Shown here one piece after another: positions 40,251-52,384 of a DNA stretch of 64,000 nt. Each line of letters opens with the position of its first letter. Position 1 is the first letter of the stretch. The notes beneath the pieces are model-generated. The model saw nothing but the letters and a program-made list of their open reading frames with translations, was not told where the DNA came from and made no database searches. Position numbers and translations under genes: made by a program. The stretch is from Metellina segmentata (lineage: Eukaryota; Arthropoda; Arachnida; Araneae; Tetragnathidae), in assembly GCA_947359465.1 (NCBI GenBank), contig OX375872.1, positions 13,345,518-13,409,517 of the forward strand, read 5' to 3'.

Positions 40251-40369
40251 TATTATTTCGTACTCAAAATAGAATAGATTGTTTTTTCTCCACAAAACAG
40301 AAATAAACCAATTCAAGTCCAAAAAATCGACAGCCATCTAATATTTCTAAACCTGCCTTTCAAATCAAC

Positions 40370-40883
40370 GCTTGATACAGCTTTGCATATTAACGTAAGG
40401 TGAAACCACCTAAGAAATAAATGAAACAGAAATTAAACCTAGGCTTAGCATGATGAAAAAGTTGCTCCAACAAAACAACCTTCCATTTTAATGATAGCGA
40501 AAGAAAAGTATGGATTTAAAAATGAGACTCATGTTCTTACCCACTCTTGTCCTTTCAGCCCAACATTTTTCAACTTTCTAAAAAGTCTTCAAACTTCCAT
40601 CGGTCAATTCTTTTAAGCACTCTTGCATGCTATCAGAAGCTATTGAGCAAGAATTTCTTCGAAACTTTCTATAATTGAGAGTATTTTTCCTTCCGTTTTA
40701 TTAGTCATCGGGCAAATCCATAATCCTTTCTTAAAAACGTCCTGAATGGAAGTGGCAAGCAAAAAATAAATGGAGTAAAATATTCTTATAAAAGAAAACT
40801 CACTGCTTTGAACATTTTAATCACGCGTATTGTACATTAAGAGCAAGGAAAAAGGCTTCACATAAGCATTGGGGATTATTTAT
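40370..40883. other. no gene seen
   Basis: AT-rich single-copy sequence. Nothing recognised. Confidence 0.4.
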
Positions 40884-41173
40884 TTAACCCTCTAAGAGGT
40901 TCGTGCACTGTAATGTTGTTTTTCTTCACATAATGACTTTATAACCACCTACTTCAAAAAAATTCATGTAGTCTTTCAACATTAGAAACACTGCGCTATA
41001 AAACAACAATCAATCAACATTTAGATACTGTTGGTCCTTTCCTTAGAATACAATCTTTCTTTGGATTCCGCAACTGTCCTTTCTTTGAAATAGAATTCTT
41101 TAGAAAGATTCTACTGCTCATTTTCTTAAAATAGAAACAGACAGACACGGTAACTAATGTAGTGGATTTTACG
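40884..41173. mobile_element. piggyBac-type MITE remnant
   Basis: The left end TTAACCCTCTAAGAGGTTCG is followed by the ttcatgtagtctttcaac block and about two ~47-bp minisatellite units (tttccttagaatacaatc). A SINE-B scrap (gcgctataaaacaacaatca) lies at 40990. The right end is missing. Confidence 0.55.
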
Positions 41174-41530
41174 TTAACTCTCTAAGCGTCACAAGATCTC
41201 TGAGCAGTGTTGTATTGTTTATACCACACGACACAATTAAGAACTAAATAACCACACCTATTGGTTGAAAGAATTCATGGATTATTTATAAAGATCCTAT
41301 TGGTCATTTCTTTTCAATAGAATCACATGGAAAGATTTTTATTGATCCTTTCCTTAGAATAGAATCCTATGCAATATGATTTTTTTTTCTTCTTTCCTTA
41401 GAAAAGAATCTGTTAAAAAGATTATATTTGTCAAAAAGGTCAAAATTGGTGAGAAGTCATGCAGGGAAGGTTACAGGTTGCAAGATGGAATTATGAGTGT
41501 GAACTCCTCGGAGGGGTTAGTTGCTGATGC
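41174..41530. mobile_element. piggyBac-type MITE with minisatellite, both ends present
   Basis: The left end TTAACTCTCTAAGCGTCACA and the inverted right end CTAACCCCTCCGAGGAGTTC are diverged terminal repeats of one family. Inside are ttggttgaaagaattcatgg and about three units of the ~47-bp minisatellite. The unit is about 357 bp with no ORF. Confidence 0.6.
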
Positions 41531-41568
41531 TTTAAGAGTAAGAAAAAAATTACCACATTCTAAACCTA

Positions 41569-42913
41569 CTAGGCGTGTCCGGAAAGTAAGTTCCGTTTCG
41601 TTTTTCCCCTACCGCAGCACTACTGACAGCGCTGCGCTCATGCGCAACAGTCTTTCTTGACCATTGCCTTTCCACTTACACCATTACGGTCTATCTATGT
41701 TCTGTTTTAAGTTTGTTGTGATCACTAGAAATGTTTAAGACAAGTGAAGAACCCACCAACTGTGAGATTCGGTCAGTCATTCGTTTCTTGAATGCAAGGA
41801 ACGGGAAGCCTGCTGAAATTCATTATCAAATTACTGAGATTTATGGTGGAAGTGCAAATGAGTGATAATATGGTGAGAAGGTGGGTTAGAAAATTCAGTG
41901 AAGGACTAACAAATGTGCACGAAACACAAGGATGGAGCGAGCGGCCTGCTGTTGTCACTGACAATTTGGTAAGGCAAGTTGATGAAAAAATTAAAATCGA
42001 GGGAACAGACGCTTTATAATGTCAATGCTTCTGATCAATTGCCTTAAATTTCAAGAACTGTTTTGCAGGAAATTGTTTCTGGCCGCTAAGGTTAAAGTTG
42101 TGTTCCCATTGGGTAACAAAAATGCTTACAGATTTCCACAAAACCAAGCGACTTGGCAGTGCATTGACTTTTTTTACCCAATACAGTGATAAGGGGGAGG
42201 TACTTCGAAACCAATTAGCGACTGGTGTCGAAACTTGGGTTCGTTACGTAACTTCAGAATCAAAATAGCAGTCGATGGAGTGGAAATACATGATCTCCCA
42301 TAAATCAAAAATTCAAAACGTCAATATCAGCCAAAAAATTCATGTGCACCGTATTTTGGGATATGAAAGGGGTTCTGCTTGTTGAATTTTTTTTATAGAG
42401 GTTATCCTTTTCTGGATCTTGCACCCCATAAAACCCAAATCAATCATCTTCCTAGAGGTTAAACCGTCAAAACTACTCAATACTGTGAGACTTTGAAAAA
42501 ACTTAGGCGCGCAATTCAAAACAAAAGGAGAGGAATGCTGAGTCAAGGAATTGTCTTACTTCACGACAATGCTTGGCCCCATGCTGCTGGTGTCACTCAA
42601 AGGCAAATAGAGGAATTCGGTTAGCATGAGTGTTTGATCATCCACCTACAGCCCAGACCTGGCACCGTGTGACTAGCATTTGTTCCTGCACATGAAGCGT
42701 GACTTTGGAGGTCAGCGCTTTAAAAGTGACGACAACACAAAAAACGTTGCAAAGATGGAACTTTCTTTGAGGAAGTCATAGGAAAGTTGGTCACCCGCTA
42801 CGACATGTGTCTCAATATCGGTGTAAACTATGTAGATAAATAGTTCAAGAAATTACCTTTCATGTAAACATAATGTCTTTCTTCTTATAAACTTACTTTC
42901 CGGACGCGCCTCG
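41569..42913 (+). mobile_element. mariner element, decayed (1345 bp)
   Basis: Terminal repeats CTAGGCGTGTCCGGAAAGTA (left) and, inverted, CGAGGCGCGTCCGGAAAGTA (right) are flanked by TA at 41567-41568 and 42914-42915. The length fits mariner. Confidence 0.92.
41731..42843 (+). pseudogene. mariner transposase pseudogene
   Basis: Starts MFKTSEEPTNCEIRSVIRFL, followed by the DNA-binding region (MSDNMVRRWVRKFSEGLTN, RQVDEKIKIEGTD) in shifted frames. The first catalytic motif reads GVETW instead of GDETW, losing the Asp. The second, LLHDNAWPH, is kept. The end reads YDMCLNIGVNYVDK and stop. A foreign ~60-bp piece resembling the SINE-B tail (caccccataaaacccaaatc) sits at about 42395-42455. Many stops and frameshifts show it is dead. 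Confidence 0.9.
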
Positions 42914-42964
42914 TAAAAAAATCCTAAATTTTAAGTTTATTTCTGTTTTTCAATCTTCCAATTC

Positions 42965-43135
42965 TTCATGCGAGATATCATATATCTGGTCAATATTCCG
43001 CAGTATGAAATATCTAGTGGAGAGAAAAGTGCCGTATTTTTCCAACGGGAATGAAGGTCCAAACTGCTTCTTTCCCTGAACTGATGACAATTTTTAACAT
43101 CAGAGGCTGGCAGGACACTACCAATTACACTAGTT
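42965..43135. repeat. GATATC-palindrome repeat, diverged
   Basis: gcgagatatcatatatctgg, then aactgatgacaatttttaac and atcagaggctggcaggacac match the copies at 3590-3775 and 50530-50790 in part. Confidence 0.5.
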
Positions 43136-43174
43136 TGTACAAACAGTTTCCTAACACTTTTTTATTTGGTTCAA

Positions 43175-43300
43175 TTCCTCCCTGAATGCATTTCTCTCCT
43201 GTGTCAGTAAAACTTTCCTTGTATGTTTGTCTATTTCTTGCTCTTGTGTTTTGTGTAGCTTGGCAAATTTCACGTCCTTGCGTTATTTTATCTTATCACC
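43175..43300 (+). mobile_element. SINE-B fragment
   Basis: tttctctcctgtgtcagtaa, then aactttccttgtatgtttg and gtgtagcttggcaaattt. Confidence 0.65.
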
Positions 43301-44005
43301 CACGTATAATGGGAAAGCAAAGTGTCCAGTAATAGGTGGAGTAAAAATAAATTTCAATGATTCCAAAAGAACATTTATTAATTTAAAAAGCTGTTAAACT
43401 ATTTACAGAAAATAAACAAAGATTGGAAAACCAAGAGTTACATCTCTTACTAAAGTATAACAAAAATTGTAATCTGAAAGAAAGGAACTTTCATTTTTAT
43501 ACTTCTTGTACAACGAAAAATTAACATAAATCTCTCAATAGAATGATTGCCATAAACAAAATAATGATACTCTATTTGTAGATGATTGGCCATAATACTA
43601 TGACCACACCCATTAAAAGTTGTGACGTCCTACATACTGTATATCACAAAAGCATGACAATCCAACTTGTTTGTTTGTTTACCTAATCATAATTATACTA
43701 GCAAACATGTGAAGATGGATTCTAATAAACAGGTTATCTTTAACATATCTAACCAACCAAAAGTTTTATTTACTAGACATACGTATGAAGTTATAAATTA
43801 TATTAAAATGAAATTTTGTATGGGGATGAACCTGAATTATAAATGGTAATAGCATAGCAAGAAACTGAATGATTATTTTTTAATAATGAATGATTTTGAT
43901 ACATAGTACTATTTTTAAGTAAATAAAATGAATTATAAAGGTGTCTCAGTTTTTCCCCGTTTCCTGTACGGTAAATATTTATCAATCTGGTACGGCAAAT
44001 ATTTC
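43301..44005. other. no gene seen
   Basis: AT-rich. Short open stretches have no splice context or recognisable motif. Confidence 0.4.
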
Positions 44006-44640
44006 ATTTTTTTATACATACTGTCATACTGAAAATATCGATTTAGAGTACATAAAGAACAACAGAAAGCAAAGCCCGAAACATTATTGAAAAACATAAG
44101 AAAACCAAAAGCACAATTTACATGAAAAAGTACCAATGAGAAAGGGATAATTAATTTTATTAATTTATTTCATTTTAAGAAGTGTATAAAAAAATTCAGT
44201 TTGAAATTCTGGTTCGGCATGGAATTTAAAATAAAATATTTTTTTATTTTTCATACATACTTTCATACAGGAAAAATCCATTACATGAGAGTGGGAAATT
44301 ACATGAAAAGCAGGAGTCAAAACATAATACAAAAAACATAGAAATATAAAGAGCACTAGAAGGCAAAACGCACAAAATATAATGCAAAACCTCCAAAAAA
44401 AAACTAAGTTATGTACAGTAGTTGACTCAGTTTGGCCAGTTTAAAAGTAAATATATAAAGATATATATATTTATTTATACATACTGTAATTACTTATAAA
44501 AATTCCTTACAGAAAACATCGATTTACATGAATGTGGGAAAGTACTTAAAGAAAACATAAGACAAAACACAAAACATAATACAAGAAACATAGAAAAATG
44601 AAAGTACACTATACATAAGATGCCATGAAAAGAGACAAAA
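44006..44640. repeat. tandem repeat, ~250-bp unit, 2-3 copies
   Basis: Blocks atacatactgtcatactgaa, atcgatttacatgaatgtgg, gaaaacataagacaaaacac and aatacaagaaacatagaaa recur at about 44010, 44255 and 44475. Confidence 0.65.
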
Positions 44641-44729
44641 TGAAATAAAAATAATTTTATTTTCTTTTAAAATTATTTTGGATGTGATAAAAAAAAACCG
44701 GATAGATGTAGCAAACAAATGAAAACAGA

Positions 44730-44915
44730 TGAATCCCGAAGGGAAAGATCCAAAGACAGAGCCTCGTCAGTTTAAACACGCTCGGATGACGAGAAGAGCC
44801 CACTCCCCACACCACGCCAATGTGATGTCAGGACAATTGTTAAGATCACCAGCCCCCATGTCTTTGGCTGGACCGAATGTCAGACTCCGATTTCTAATCA
44901 GTTGCTCTACGAAAG
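44730..44915 (-). mobile_element. SINE-A
   Basis: aatcccgaagggaaagatcc, then cggatgacgagaagagccca, caccacgccaatgtgatgtc and tctttggctggaccgaatgt in minus orientation. Confidence 0.75.
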
Positions 44916-44984
44916 TGTGGTGCCTTAATACTCGAATTAGAAACGCTAAGTAAATAAGAAACTAAGACATAATAATGGGAGACC

Positions 44985-45290
44985 ATGACTCCGTGGATTT
45001 TACCACAAGCAGCCTGCGAGCTCTCTTGGAGACGCAGGTTTGATTTCTGTAACTAAACTGAGTGTATTTCTCTCTTCTGCCAGTATAAATTTCTCTTGTG
45101 CATTTCCATTACTGCGCTAGCAAAATGCAAGTTGTGGCATGTCAAAGTTTGACTCTTTCGTGGGTGTATTTCTGTCTTCTGTGTCTAAAGCTCTCCGTGT
45201 GCGTGCGAGTGTACATTGCTTGTAGTTGTTCGTCTTGTGTTTGGCACACCTTGGCCAAATATGGCAAACACAACCAAACTGTGAACGTTG
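44985..45290 (+). mobile_element. SINE-B, two overlapping copies
   Basis: Head and B-box-like gacgcaggtttgatttctgt, body tttctctcttctgccagtat, then a second body tttctgtcttctgtgtctaa and tgtttggcacaccttggcca, then atatggc. Confidence 0.7.
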
Positions 45291-45394
45291 ATTGTATTCT
45301 GAGAAAAACTTTGCATTAAATTTAAGTGCCATACAGTTACTCCACATCCAAGGTATTTATTTCTCCAAGCATAAGCTCCTTGAAACTGACAGAC

Positions 45395-45960
45395 TCCTCT
45401 GAATGACTTCTAAGGATTCTATTCTAGGGAAAGGAACAATATAATCTATATTTCCGATGGATTCTATTTTCCGAAAGAAGCATTATAATCTTTCCGAAAG
45501 ATTCTATTCCAAGGAAATGGACAATATTTGGACTCCCGAAGGATTCAATTCGAAGAAAATTATCCAATAGAAATTTCCCTATAGGATTCCTTCAATGAAA
45601 ATCGACAATACAAACTCCTAAAGATACTTTTCCAAGGAAATAGACAATAGAATCTTCCCAAAGGATTCCATTCGAAAAAAATTATTAATATTATCTTCCC
45701 AAACGATTCTATTCAAAGAAAATCAGTAATAGAATTTCCCTAAAGATTCTATTCCAAGTAAATGGGCAATATAATCTTTCCGAAGGATTCTAAAGAAATC
45801 ATCAATAGAATATTTCCAAAGGAATTATTCCAAGGAATTGGACAACAAATCTACCCAAAGTATTCTATTTAAAGAAAATTAACACTAGAATATTTCTAAA
45901 GATTCTAATCTAAGTAAAGGACCAATATAATATTTCTCAAGGTTGATAGAATACATGGAT
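45395..45960 (+). repeat. ~47-bp minisatellite, about 12 units
   Basis: Repeated ggattctattccaaggaaat, ggacaatagaatctttccga. This is the longest array of the family that also sits inside the piggyBac-type MITEs. At the right it runs into gaatacatggattctttcaa and a weak aggtaaaaa end near 46035, suggesting it too is a degraded MITE. Confidence 0.75.
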
Positions 45961-46039
45961 TCTTTCAATGAATAGATATGGTTATTAAGTTATTGTGCGG
46001 TAAAAACGCTGCATTCGACATTACTACATTACTCTCGGA

Positions 46040-47540
46040 GGGTAAAAATATCATAAATATTAAAAATATAGCAATATTATTCACTAGATATGATCTTATA
46101 TGTATAGGATATCGTGTCCTTAAAATGAATGGAGGGTATAGCAAATAATACATCTCAATTCACAATGCAAGCGAATTACTAATTTTGAAAAGGGAAAAAA
46201 CAAATTGAAATCTCAATATTTCAATTCATACATCGATAACAAAGGTCTGTATAACGCACCACGATGATCATCTATTACAGAGAAGATTTCACCTGTCACC
46301 ATTCGTACAACTTTTAAATAAATAACACCAGTTGTCATAATTCAGAAAATTTCTTTGAATGCAATTCAAATGAAAGAAACTGAACACGTTTTTTAATTTC
46401 ATAAAAATTCAAAACGTCGTTTAACGATATTGTGATATCCTCTAAATATATGTACATAAAGGTTCTGATAAAAATTGAAGAGGATATTGTTGCATTTTTC
46501 AACACAATAGAAAAGCAGTTATCATCTTAAAGTGGTATGGGATCAAAATAACAGCTGTTGATAAGAAATGGGATCCGTTTTCACCTGTAAGGTCCCTACA
46601 ACCGATTAAAATTTCGATTAACTTCACTTTTGCCAGTGGCGTTGTCATGCTGCGTGTTGAAATGTTGTGGCCGGGCTCGGCCAATGTTGGTTTCTTAATT
46701 TCATAAATTTTTACATATGAAATTAGAGAGTTGGCGCATAAAATATATCAAATTAAGATAAGTGCATAGAATACATCTTAATTTTGCCTGTAAAATCGAG
46801 TTTGAGGGTAAGACCCCTTCCAAAATAAAATCCTGACTATGCCACTGTATTCGAGGATCACCGGAGATGCGCCCTTTTATGTGATCACAGTACTACTCAT
46901 ACTCTTGCGTCCAAAAATAGCACAAAATACCTTAAAATACTATACGATCTCAATCTTGCCGAAAGAACCTAGTGAGACCCATCCGAAATGAAATTCCCTG
47001 GCTGTTCTACTATGAAAGCATTGCCAACATTTCTGATGGACCCCCATTATCACAGCTCGAGGTTTTAATATCCGGCATTGAGGTCTCAAAACGGGAAACG
47101 GTGTCATTTTAATAACGATATCTCACTCCCAGTGCTTTGGTTTTCCACCGAATTTTGACAGTCGCAGAGATGAATCCCGTCTTTCTTTTCCAACCGCAGT
47201 TAGGGTGTGATGGGGACCAATCGTTTCGACAGACTCATGCTTTAATCACCACTTCCATGTGGGGCACATTTCATCTTTCGCCCATGAATCCACTGTACTG
47301 TTCCGTCGCTCAGGTCACAACAGCGATGTGAAGGTGGCGTAATTCAGGCTCCGTAAGAGTAAGGTACTCAGAGAGCGAAAATAGACTATTCGAAATTAAG
47401 GGGACGTCCGTTGTTATGTCCTGGACAATCAGGGTCTGAGACAGGATTAAACCCTATGATTGAATTATGCGATTATTGCGGTTTCGTGTAGTAGACGCTA
47501 ATTTGTATTTTCACCTTCTATGACTAGCGTTACTCTGTAT
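46040..47540. other. unexplained segment, no gene assigned
   Basis: 46480-47480 is less AT-rich than its surroundings and not visibly repetitive. Minus-strand 46684-46499 is open for 61 codons (MAEPGHNISTRSMTTPLAKV start), and plus-strand 47137-47331 for 64 codons. Neither has a convincing splice context or known motif. Confidence 0.35.
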
Positions 47541-47544
47541 AGCT

Positions 47545-48310
47545 AATATTATAAAAGAAAGTGTTTGTCTGTTTCTTGCCGCAAAATCCTGACGATTCTA
47601 TGGCACTTACAGCAATGAGATTTGGCACACAGGTAGTTTTTGCAATTTTTGGGTTGCGGCGAATTTTAAAATTCAATCTAGAAGATTTTGAAATGAATTT
47701 AATAGCTTTATTCTCCATCGGTTTTTCAACGAGTTTCTTACGGAAGAAGAAACACCCGAATCTGGACTTTTTCCACCCACGTGACCTTGCAATCAGCCTT
47801 TGGAACCATGCCAAGTTTTTTTCATCGCTGGGAACTCGGAGAAAATTATTTTTTTCGTTTCCACTTTGATTTTGAGCTGAATAATGATTTTCCAGCCAGC
47901 CAATAAATCTTTTGACTGGACTCACTTAATTCTTTTTTCTATCTCCTAGACTGTTAAAGATAGAGTAAAAATTTCAACGGATTTGAAATCTGCGGGAAAA
48001 TTTCACTGAAGATCGATACCTAAAAATATGATTTTTTTAAATAAATAATTTTTAAATGTAATATATCTTTTATATTTTCGCAATGATTGTGACGTCACGT
48101 GAAACAGATTTGATCTTCTGCCCTTCGCGTTAAAAAAAAGGAAACAGATTACATTTCCTGTCCTATTCCATTTCGGGGAATGAGTGCAAAAAATAAAAAG
48201 CATTTTGACTGGGATTGTTAATTCTTTTTCGTAAAATCGGAATCGCTAAAGATAGATTGAAAATTTCAACGGATTTGAAATCTGCGGAAAATTTTCCACC
48301 AGATTAATAA
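47545..48310 (+). mobile_element. Helitron-like non-autonomous element (copy C)
   Basis: Starts ctaatattataaaagaaagt, then gtttgtctgtttc and ctatggcacttacagcaatg. Inside are two copies of aaatttcaacggatttgaaatctgc-type sequence (about 47960 and 48265, abbreviated here as caacggatttgaaatctgc) and TGACGTCA at 48090-48097. The 3' hairpin is not seen. Confidence 0.5.
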
Positions 48311-48925
48311 TGTCGTATTTTAAGAGGTAACGTTTTAAAACATTTCCTCTTGAAAGACGTTTTACGACGAAGATATCTGGTTTTATTTAATGTTAGTAAC
48401 TAGTTTAAACCGACTCTTAAACACATGGATCTTGAAAAGAAATTTGGCTCTCAAAAGAAATCTTAATCGTTGAAATGCTGATCTTTGGCTCTTCTGGGTA
48501 CTAATGATTTTTCCAACCACTGGGATAGATACAAGAAATAGAATTATGCAAATCTGCACGAAGTCGTATCTGAAACTGATAATGGCTATAAATAAATGAT
48601 TGGGTACAATACATGAATGTAATCCTGTATAGACTGTGGTATCAGCGAGTTTGTCAAAAGCCAGATTGTAGATGTCAAGAAAATTTTCAGCTACTTCCTT
48701 GTGATGAAAGATTTTACGTGATCTCAAACATCTGCATATCTATTGACAATTGTAAAAAATTGAAGAAGTTTGATAGAAAATTCAAACAAAAGAAGTTTTG
48801 TTTGGTTTGGTTTACGGTCATTGTTGCTTCGAAGAGTTAATTAGGCAAACCAACCAAAAAGAGATACGTGACTACGCCTGTCATTGTGAGCACTGACTGA
48901 TGACCATAGTAACACGATTGATTCG
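48311..48925. other. no gene seen
   Basis: Nothing recognised. A SINE-B-like scrap (ttggtttggtttacggtca) lies at about 48802-48822. Confidence 0.35.
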
Positions 48926-48927
48926 TT

Positions 48928-49045
48928 GGTTGGTTATGGCCCTATGTCCATATTTGGCCTTGCTGCGTCAGACACAAGACATACAATATCAAGTAGTAGA
49001 CACACAATGAAAGTTTAATTTACACAAAAGTCAGAATAACAGAGA
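48928..49045 (-). mobile_element. SINE-B
   Basis: ggttggttatggccctatgt, then ccatatttggccttgctgcg and gacacaagacatacaatatc in minus orientation. Confidence 0.7.
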
Positions 49046-49079
49046 ATTCAATGTCTGCATTGCACCAGATCGTATATGA

Positions 49080-49290
49080 TCAGATTCAGCTATCCGAGTG
49101 GTTATCTCTACCATCAAGACCGATTTTGGTAATGACGAGATATCTCTTTATGAAGATGTCGCAGATTTTTATGTTATGACGAGATAAAGATCTGGTAATC
49201 TTCTAGTGACGAGGTATCTTTTCCATCATGATCTGGTCAGTTTTGTTAAAGACGAGATACCTCGTCGAGACCACAATCAGGAAGGTTAAA
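49080..49290. repeat. GATATC-palindrome repeat
   Basis: Four related cores: gacgagatatctcttt, gacgagataaagatct, gacgaggtatctttt and gacgagatacctcgtc. Confidence 0.65.
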
Positions 49291-49429
49291 AGGTCTCGTC
49301 TACACCCAACACAAAATATTGTCGTCTCAAAAGTAGATGTGGTAAACTTAGCTGCCACTACAAAAAATAATATATACACTCTATAACAAGAAAAACTCTA
49401 CGAACCAAGAAGATGCAGAATTTTAGTGG

Positions 49430-50045
49430 TGCCGGGTTCGATCCACTTGGAACGGCGATGACTGGAGACGTATAGTAGTCTTTAATGACGAGTCTCGTTT
49501 CCAACTGTCCTGACGACGCCCATAGATGTGTCTGGAGACGTACAGGACTATCACAAGCCACACATGTCCACAATAAGGTGTTATAGTCTGGGATGCCATC
49601 TCCTCTGATAGCCGGACCCCTTTGGTAGTCATTTGTGGCACATTTACAGCACAGCGGTATACGTAAACGACATTCTACGACCGGTTGTGTTACCGTTCCT
49701 TTTGCGATATCACGGACTTACTTTTCAGCAAGATACCGTCCGACCGCACACGACACGCGTTGCTATGAATTGTCTTTAAGCTTTCCTAATACTTCCTTGG
49801 CCAGCTAGGTCTCCTGAGATCTCTCCCATAGAGCACATTTAGGACGTTAAGAGAAGACGATTGCAACCATCCTGGAATGTTGACCATTTAGCTCGACTAT
49901 TGGAGACAATTTGGTAAGAAATTCCGCAGTTCACCATCCGGGAACTTTTCCAGTCTATGTCACGCCGGATGACGCTTCGAGGCCAGAGGTGGACCAACGC
50001 CCTATTGACTTCCTCCCTTTGTAACTGTCAAACTCTGAAATAAAT
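49430..50045 (+). pseudogene. Tc1-family transposase fossil
   Basis: The plus strand reads FNDESRFQLS (first Asp), TPLVVICGTFTAQRYT, then in a shifted frame FQQDTVRPHTTRVAMNCL (second Asp) and SPIEHI (Glu), with stops between. The N-terminal third and both terminal repeats are missing. It is the same family as 10870-11345. Confidence 0.8.
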
Positions 50046-50142
50046 CATTCAATTGTTCTAAAATATTAATTTATCTATGCATGTTCTTCACATCCACCAA
50101 TTTCTATCGCAATCGGACAGCTCTTTCTTGGCTTACAACTCC

Positions 50143-50465
50143 ATCCGGAGGGTTGCGAGTTCGAATCCAGCCAAAGACCGTTATATAAAATGGGGACTGG
50201 CACATTTATCGTGGCCTTAAATGTCCTCCGTTGGCCTGGTATGGAAGTTTGAAGAGTGAGGTGCCGGCTGAGGTGTGACCTTTTCATCTGACCGCGTATC
50301 AAAATTACGTGGTGCTGTTCTCGGATTTTTCCCTTCTGGTGTGATCCCGGATAGTTCGTGTTGATCCAGTGCGACACTTATCAAATACCCACCTACACGG
50401 ACTATCCCCAAAAGCCCGCTGTAATTGCTCCAGTGCGATATTAATTAAAATACGTACATACCTTA
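50143..50465 (+). mobile_element. SINE-A with perfect B box and duplicated 3' end
   Basis: ggagggttgcgagttcgaat, then ccagcc contains a good RNA polymerase III B box. The body has ttttcatctgaccgcgta and agtgcgacacttatcaaata, then a second tail gctccagtgcgatattaatt. Confidence 0.85.
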
Positions 50466-50519
50466 AAAAGTTGAAGTTTGATTTCAGATATTTTATTCAT
50501 TTTAGTGAAAGAAATTTTC

Positions 50520-50800
50520 AGCTCTCCGAGTGTTTTTGACAAGATATCTCGTTCAAGATTCGGTCGATTGGCTGTGACAACGAGATATCTCTTTCAACTT
50601 CAACTGATCAGTTAAGTTAATGCCAAGATCGAGACAAGACTGCCTATTAGGACAAGGGGAATGAAGATAAAAATAGTAAATAACAAATTGACCCTTGTCC
50701 ACAGCTGGCGACAGTTTGTAACAGGTTTTAGCATCAGAGACTGTCCACCTGGCCGTGAAGATAAACGACCAGGAGTGTCAGCTGGCAAATTAAATTGAAT
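50520..50800 (-). repeat. GATATC-palindrome repeat, long copy
   Basis: gacaagatatctcgttc and acaacgagatatctcttt, then a body (acaggttttagcatcagaga) that is an inverted match of 3590-3775. Confidence 0.65.
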
Positions 50801-51495
50801 TAAATTAACTAGATAAAAACATGTCAATGGAATAGTTTTCAAAACGCCATAACAATATATTTTATAACTATTATAAAAACTTGATTCTCTAAAAAAACTC
50901 ACTGGAGTATAATAAAAGCACAGTTATTCATTATAAGTCATATGTTAGCTAGGATCATGCTTTATAAAGCATTCCTTCACTCTCAGTTATTGATCGGAGA
51001 ATTCTTATTACATTTCACTTTTTGAACAATAAATGCTAGCAAACTCAAACAATAGTGGGTGTCCAAGTCAGTTCATTTTAACGTAATCAAGTTAACAACA
51101 AGATAAAGCTTTGAAACCCTTGTGATTTCGAAAGTTGGAAATAAAAGAACCTAATCCGAGCTTCGTGTTTGAATGAAAATAAAGAACAAAGATCACACGT
51201 CAATAACATTACGGATATGTATGGGGGCGAAAAAATGAGTCGACCAGCCAATTTGAGCTTTTTAATTAGAAAATAGTTTGAAGTCTGATATGCTCATTGC
51301 TCAACATAATAAGCATCAAATCATACAATTAAAAAATTCCTATCTGAGATTCCATTTTTGTTGAGACCCAAGGTGCAAGGAATATTGGGACAAATTAATT
51401 GCTTTAATGAGAGTAGATAGCCTTAAATAGCGACTCTTCTCTTTTTGAGTTAGTCTGATCAGGAGTTTCGTTGGAATCCTTTTTACGCTGCTTAA
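50801..51495. other. no gene seen
   Basis: Nothing recognised. Confidence 0.4.
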
Positions 51496-51930
51496 TCCAT
51501 CGCGAGGGTGACGAAGAAATGAATGCGTTTTGTAGGGAATATATTCGTAAACATTTTTCCACGCTTTGGCTTTTATAGCAAGTAGATTATGTAGTTGGGA
51601 GAATATTTTGCAAAAAATGGGAGCATGTATTTTTTACTTTGATTTTTTGTTGTCTGACGAATTGAGGTTTCATATTTCTTGCATCATCTGATTTAAATGG
51701 ATTGGAAAAGTATGCATTTTGTAGGGAACATGGTAAAGCTTTCCGTTCTTAGGCTTTTAAATAGAATAAGTTTCATTTTTTGAAGAATATTTTATGAAAA
51801 ATAGAATTTTTTTATTTTTTATTCTTTACTTTTTTTGTTGACTGATGAATCGTGGTTACATATTTATTGAATCACTTGATTTATATGGTTTGGTAAAGTA
51901 TGTATTCTGTAAGGAGTAGGTACCTATATT
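51496..51930. repeat. tandem repeat, ~190-bp unit, 2-3 copies
   Basis: gcgttttgtagggaatatat / gcattttgtagggaacatgg / gtattctgtaaggagtaggt mark successive units, with tttttgttgtctgacgaatt and tttttgttgactgatgaatc between. Confidence 0.65.
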
Positions 51931-52189
51931 GGTAGTTTTCAACAGTTATAGTCTTTCATCGCGAAAGAATATAATATGCTATATTGGACGAACGAGGCGA
52001 TATGATACCAAGTCGGTCAACTAAGTCTATTTTCACGTGACTTCTAGTCAACATGTTAGTCACATTTTTTAAGCTCCTATCAATAGCAATAGTCAGTCTA
52101 CTTACATTTGACGGTCTAAGGTAGTGTTTCCTTGCCTTTACAAGCTGCCTTTAATGGCTTAGTTTAAAAAGTAAGTTGTGGCCAATAAA

Positions 52190-52203
52190 CCTCCCCCCCC
52201 CCC
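52190..52203. repeat. C homopolymer
   Basis: About 11 consecutive C. Confidence 0.8.
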
Positions 52204-52384
52204 GGTTTCTAGAACAATATTTAAACTCACGTTTATTTTTATGACGTACTTCTGTCCTAATGATTATGAACGTCTTGATCCACCGAAATGGCCACTGCAT
52301 TGACGTAGCACTGTTTTGCATTGGCGAAGATTTTTAAACCGGGATTGGTCATTGTTCTGAAGGTTTCTCAGTTTTTACGGTATT

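Noticed and set aside
48383..48840. ORFs of 114 codons (minus) and 75 codons (plus)
   Set aside because: No motif, splice context or similarity seen; consistent with chance open frames next to the Helitron-like copy C.
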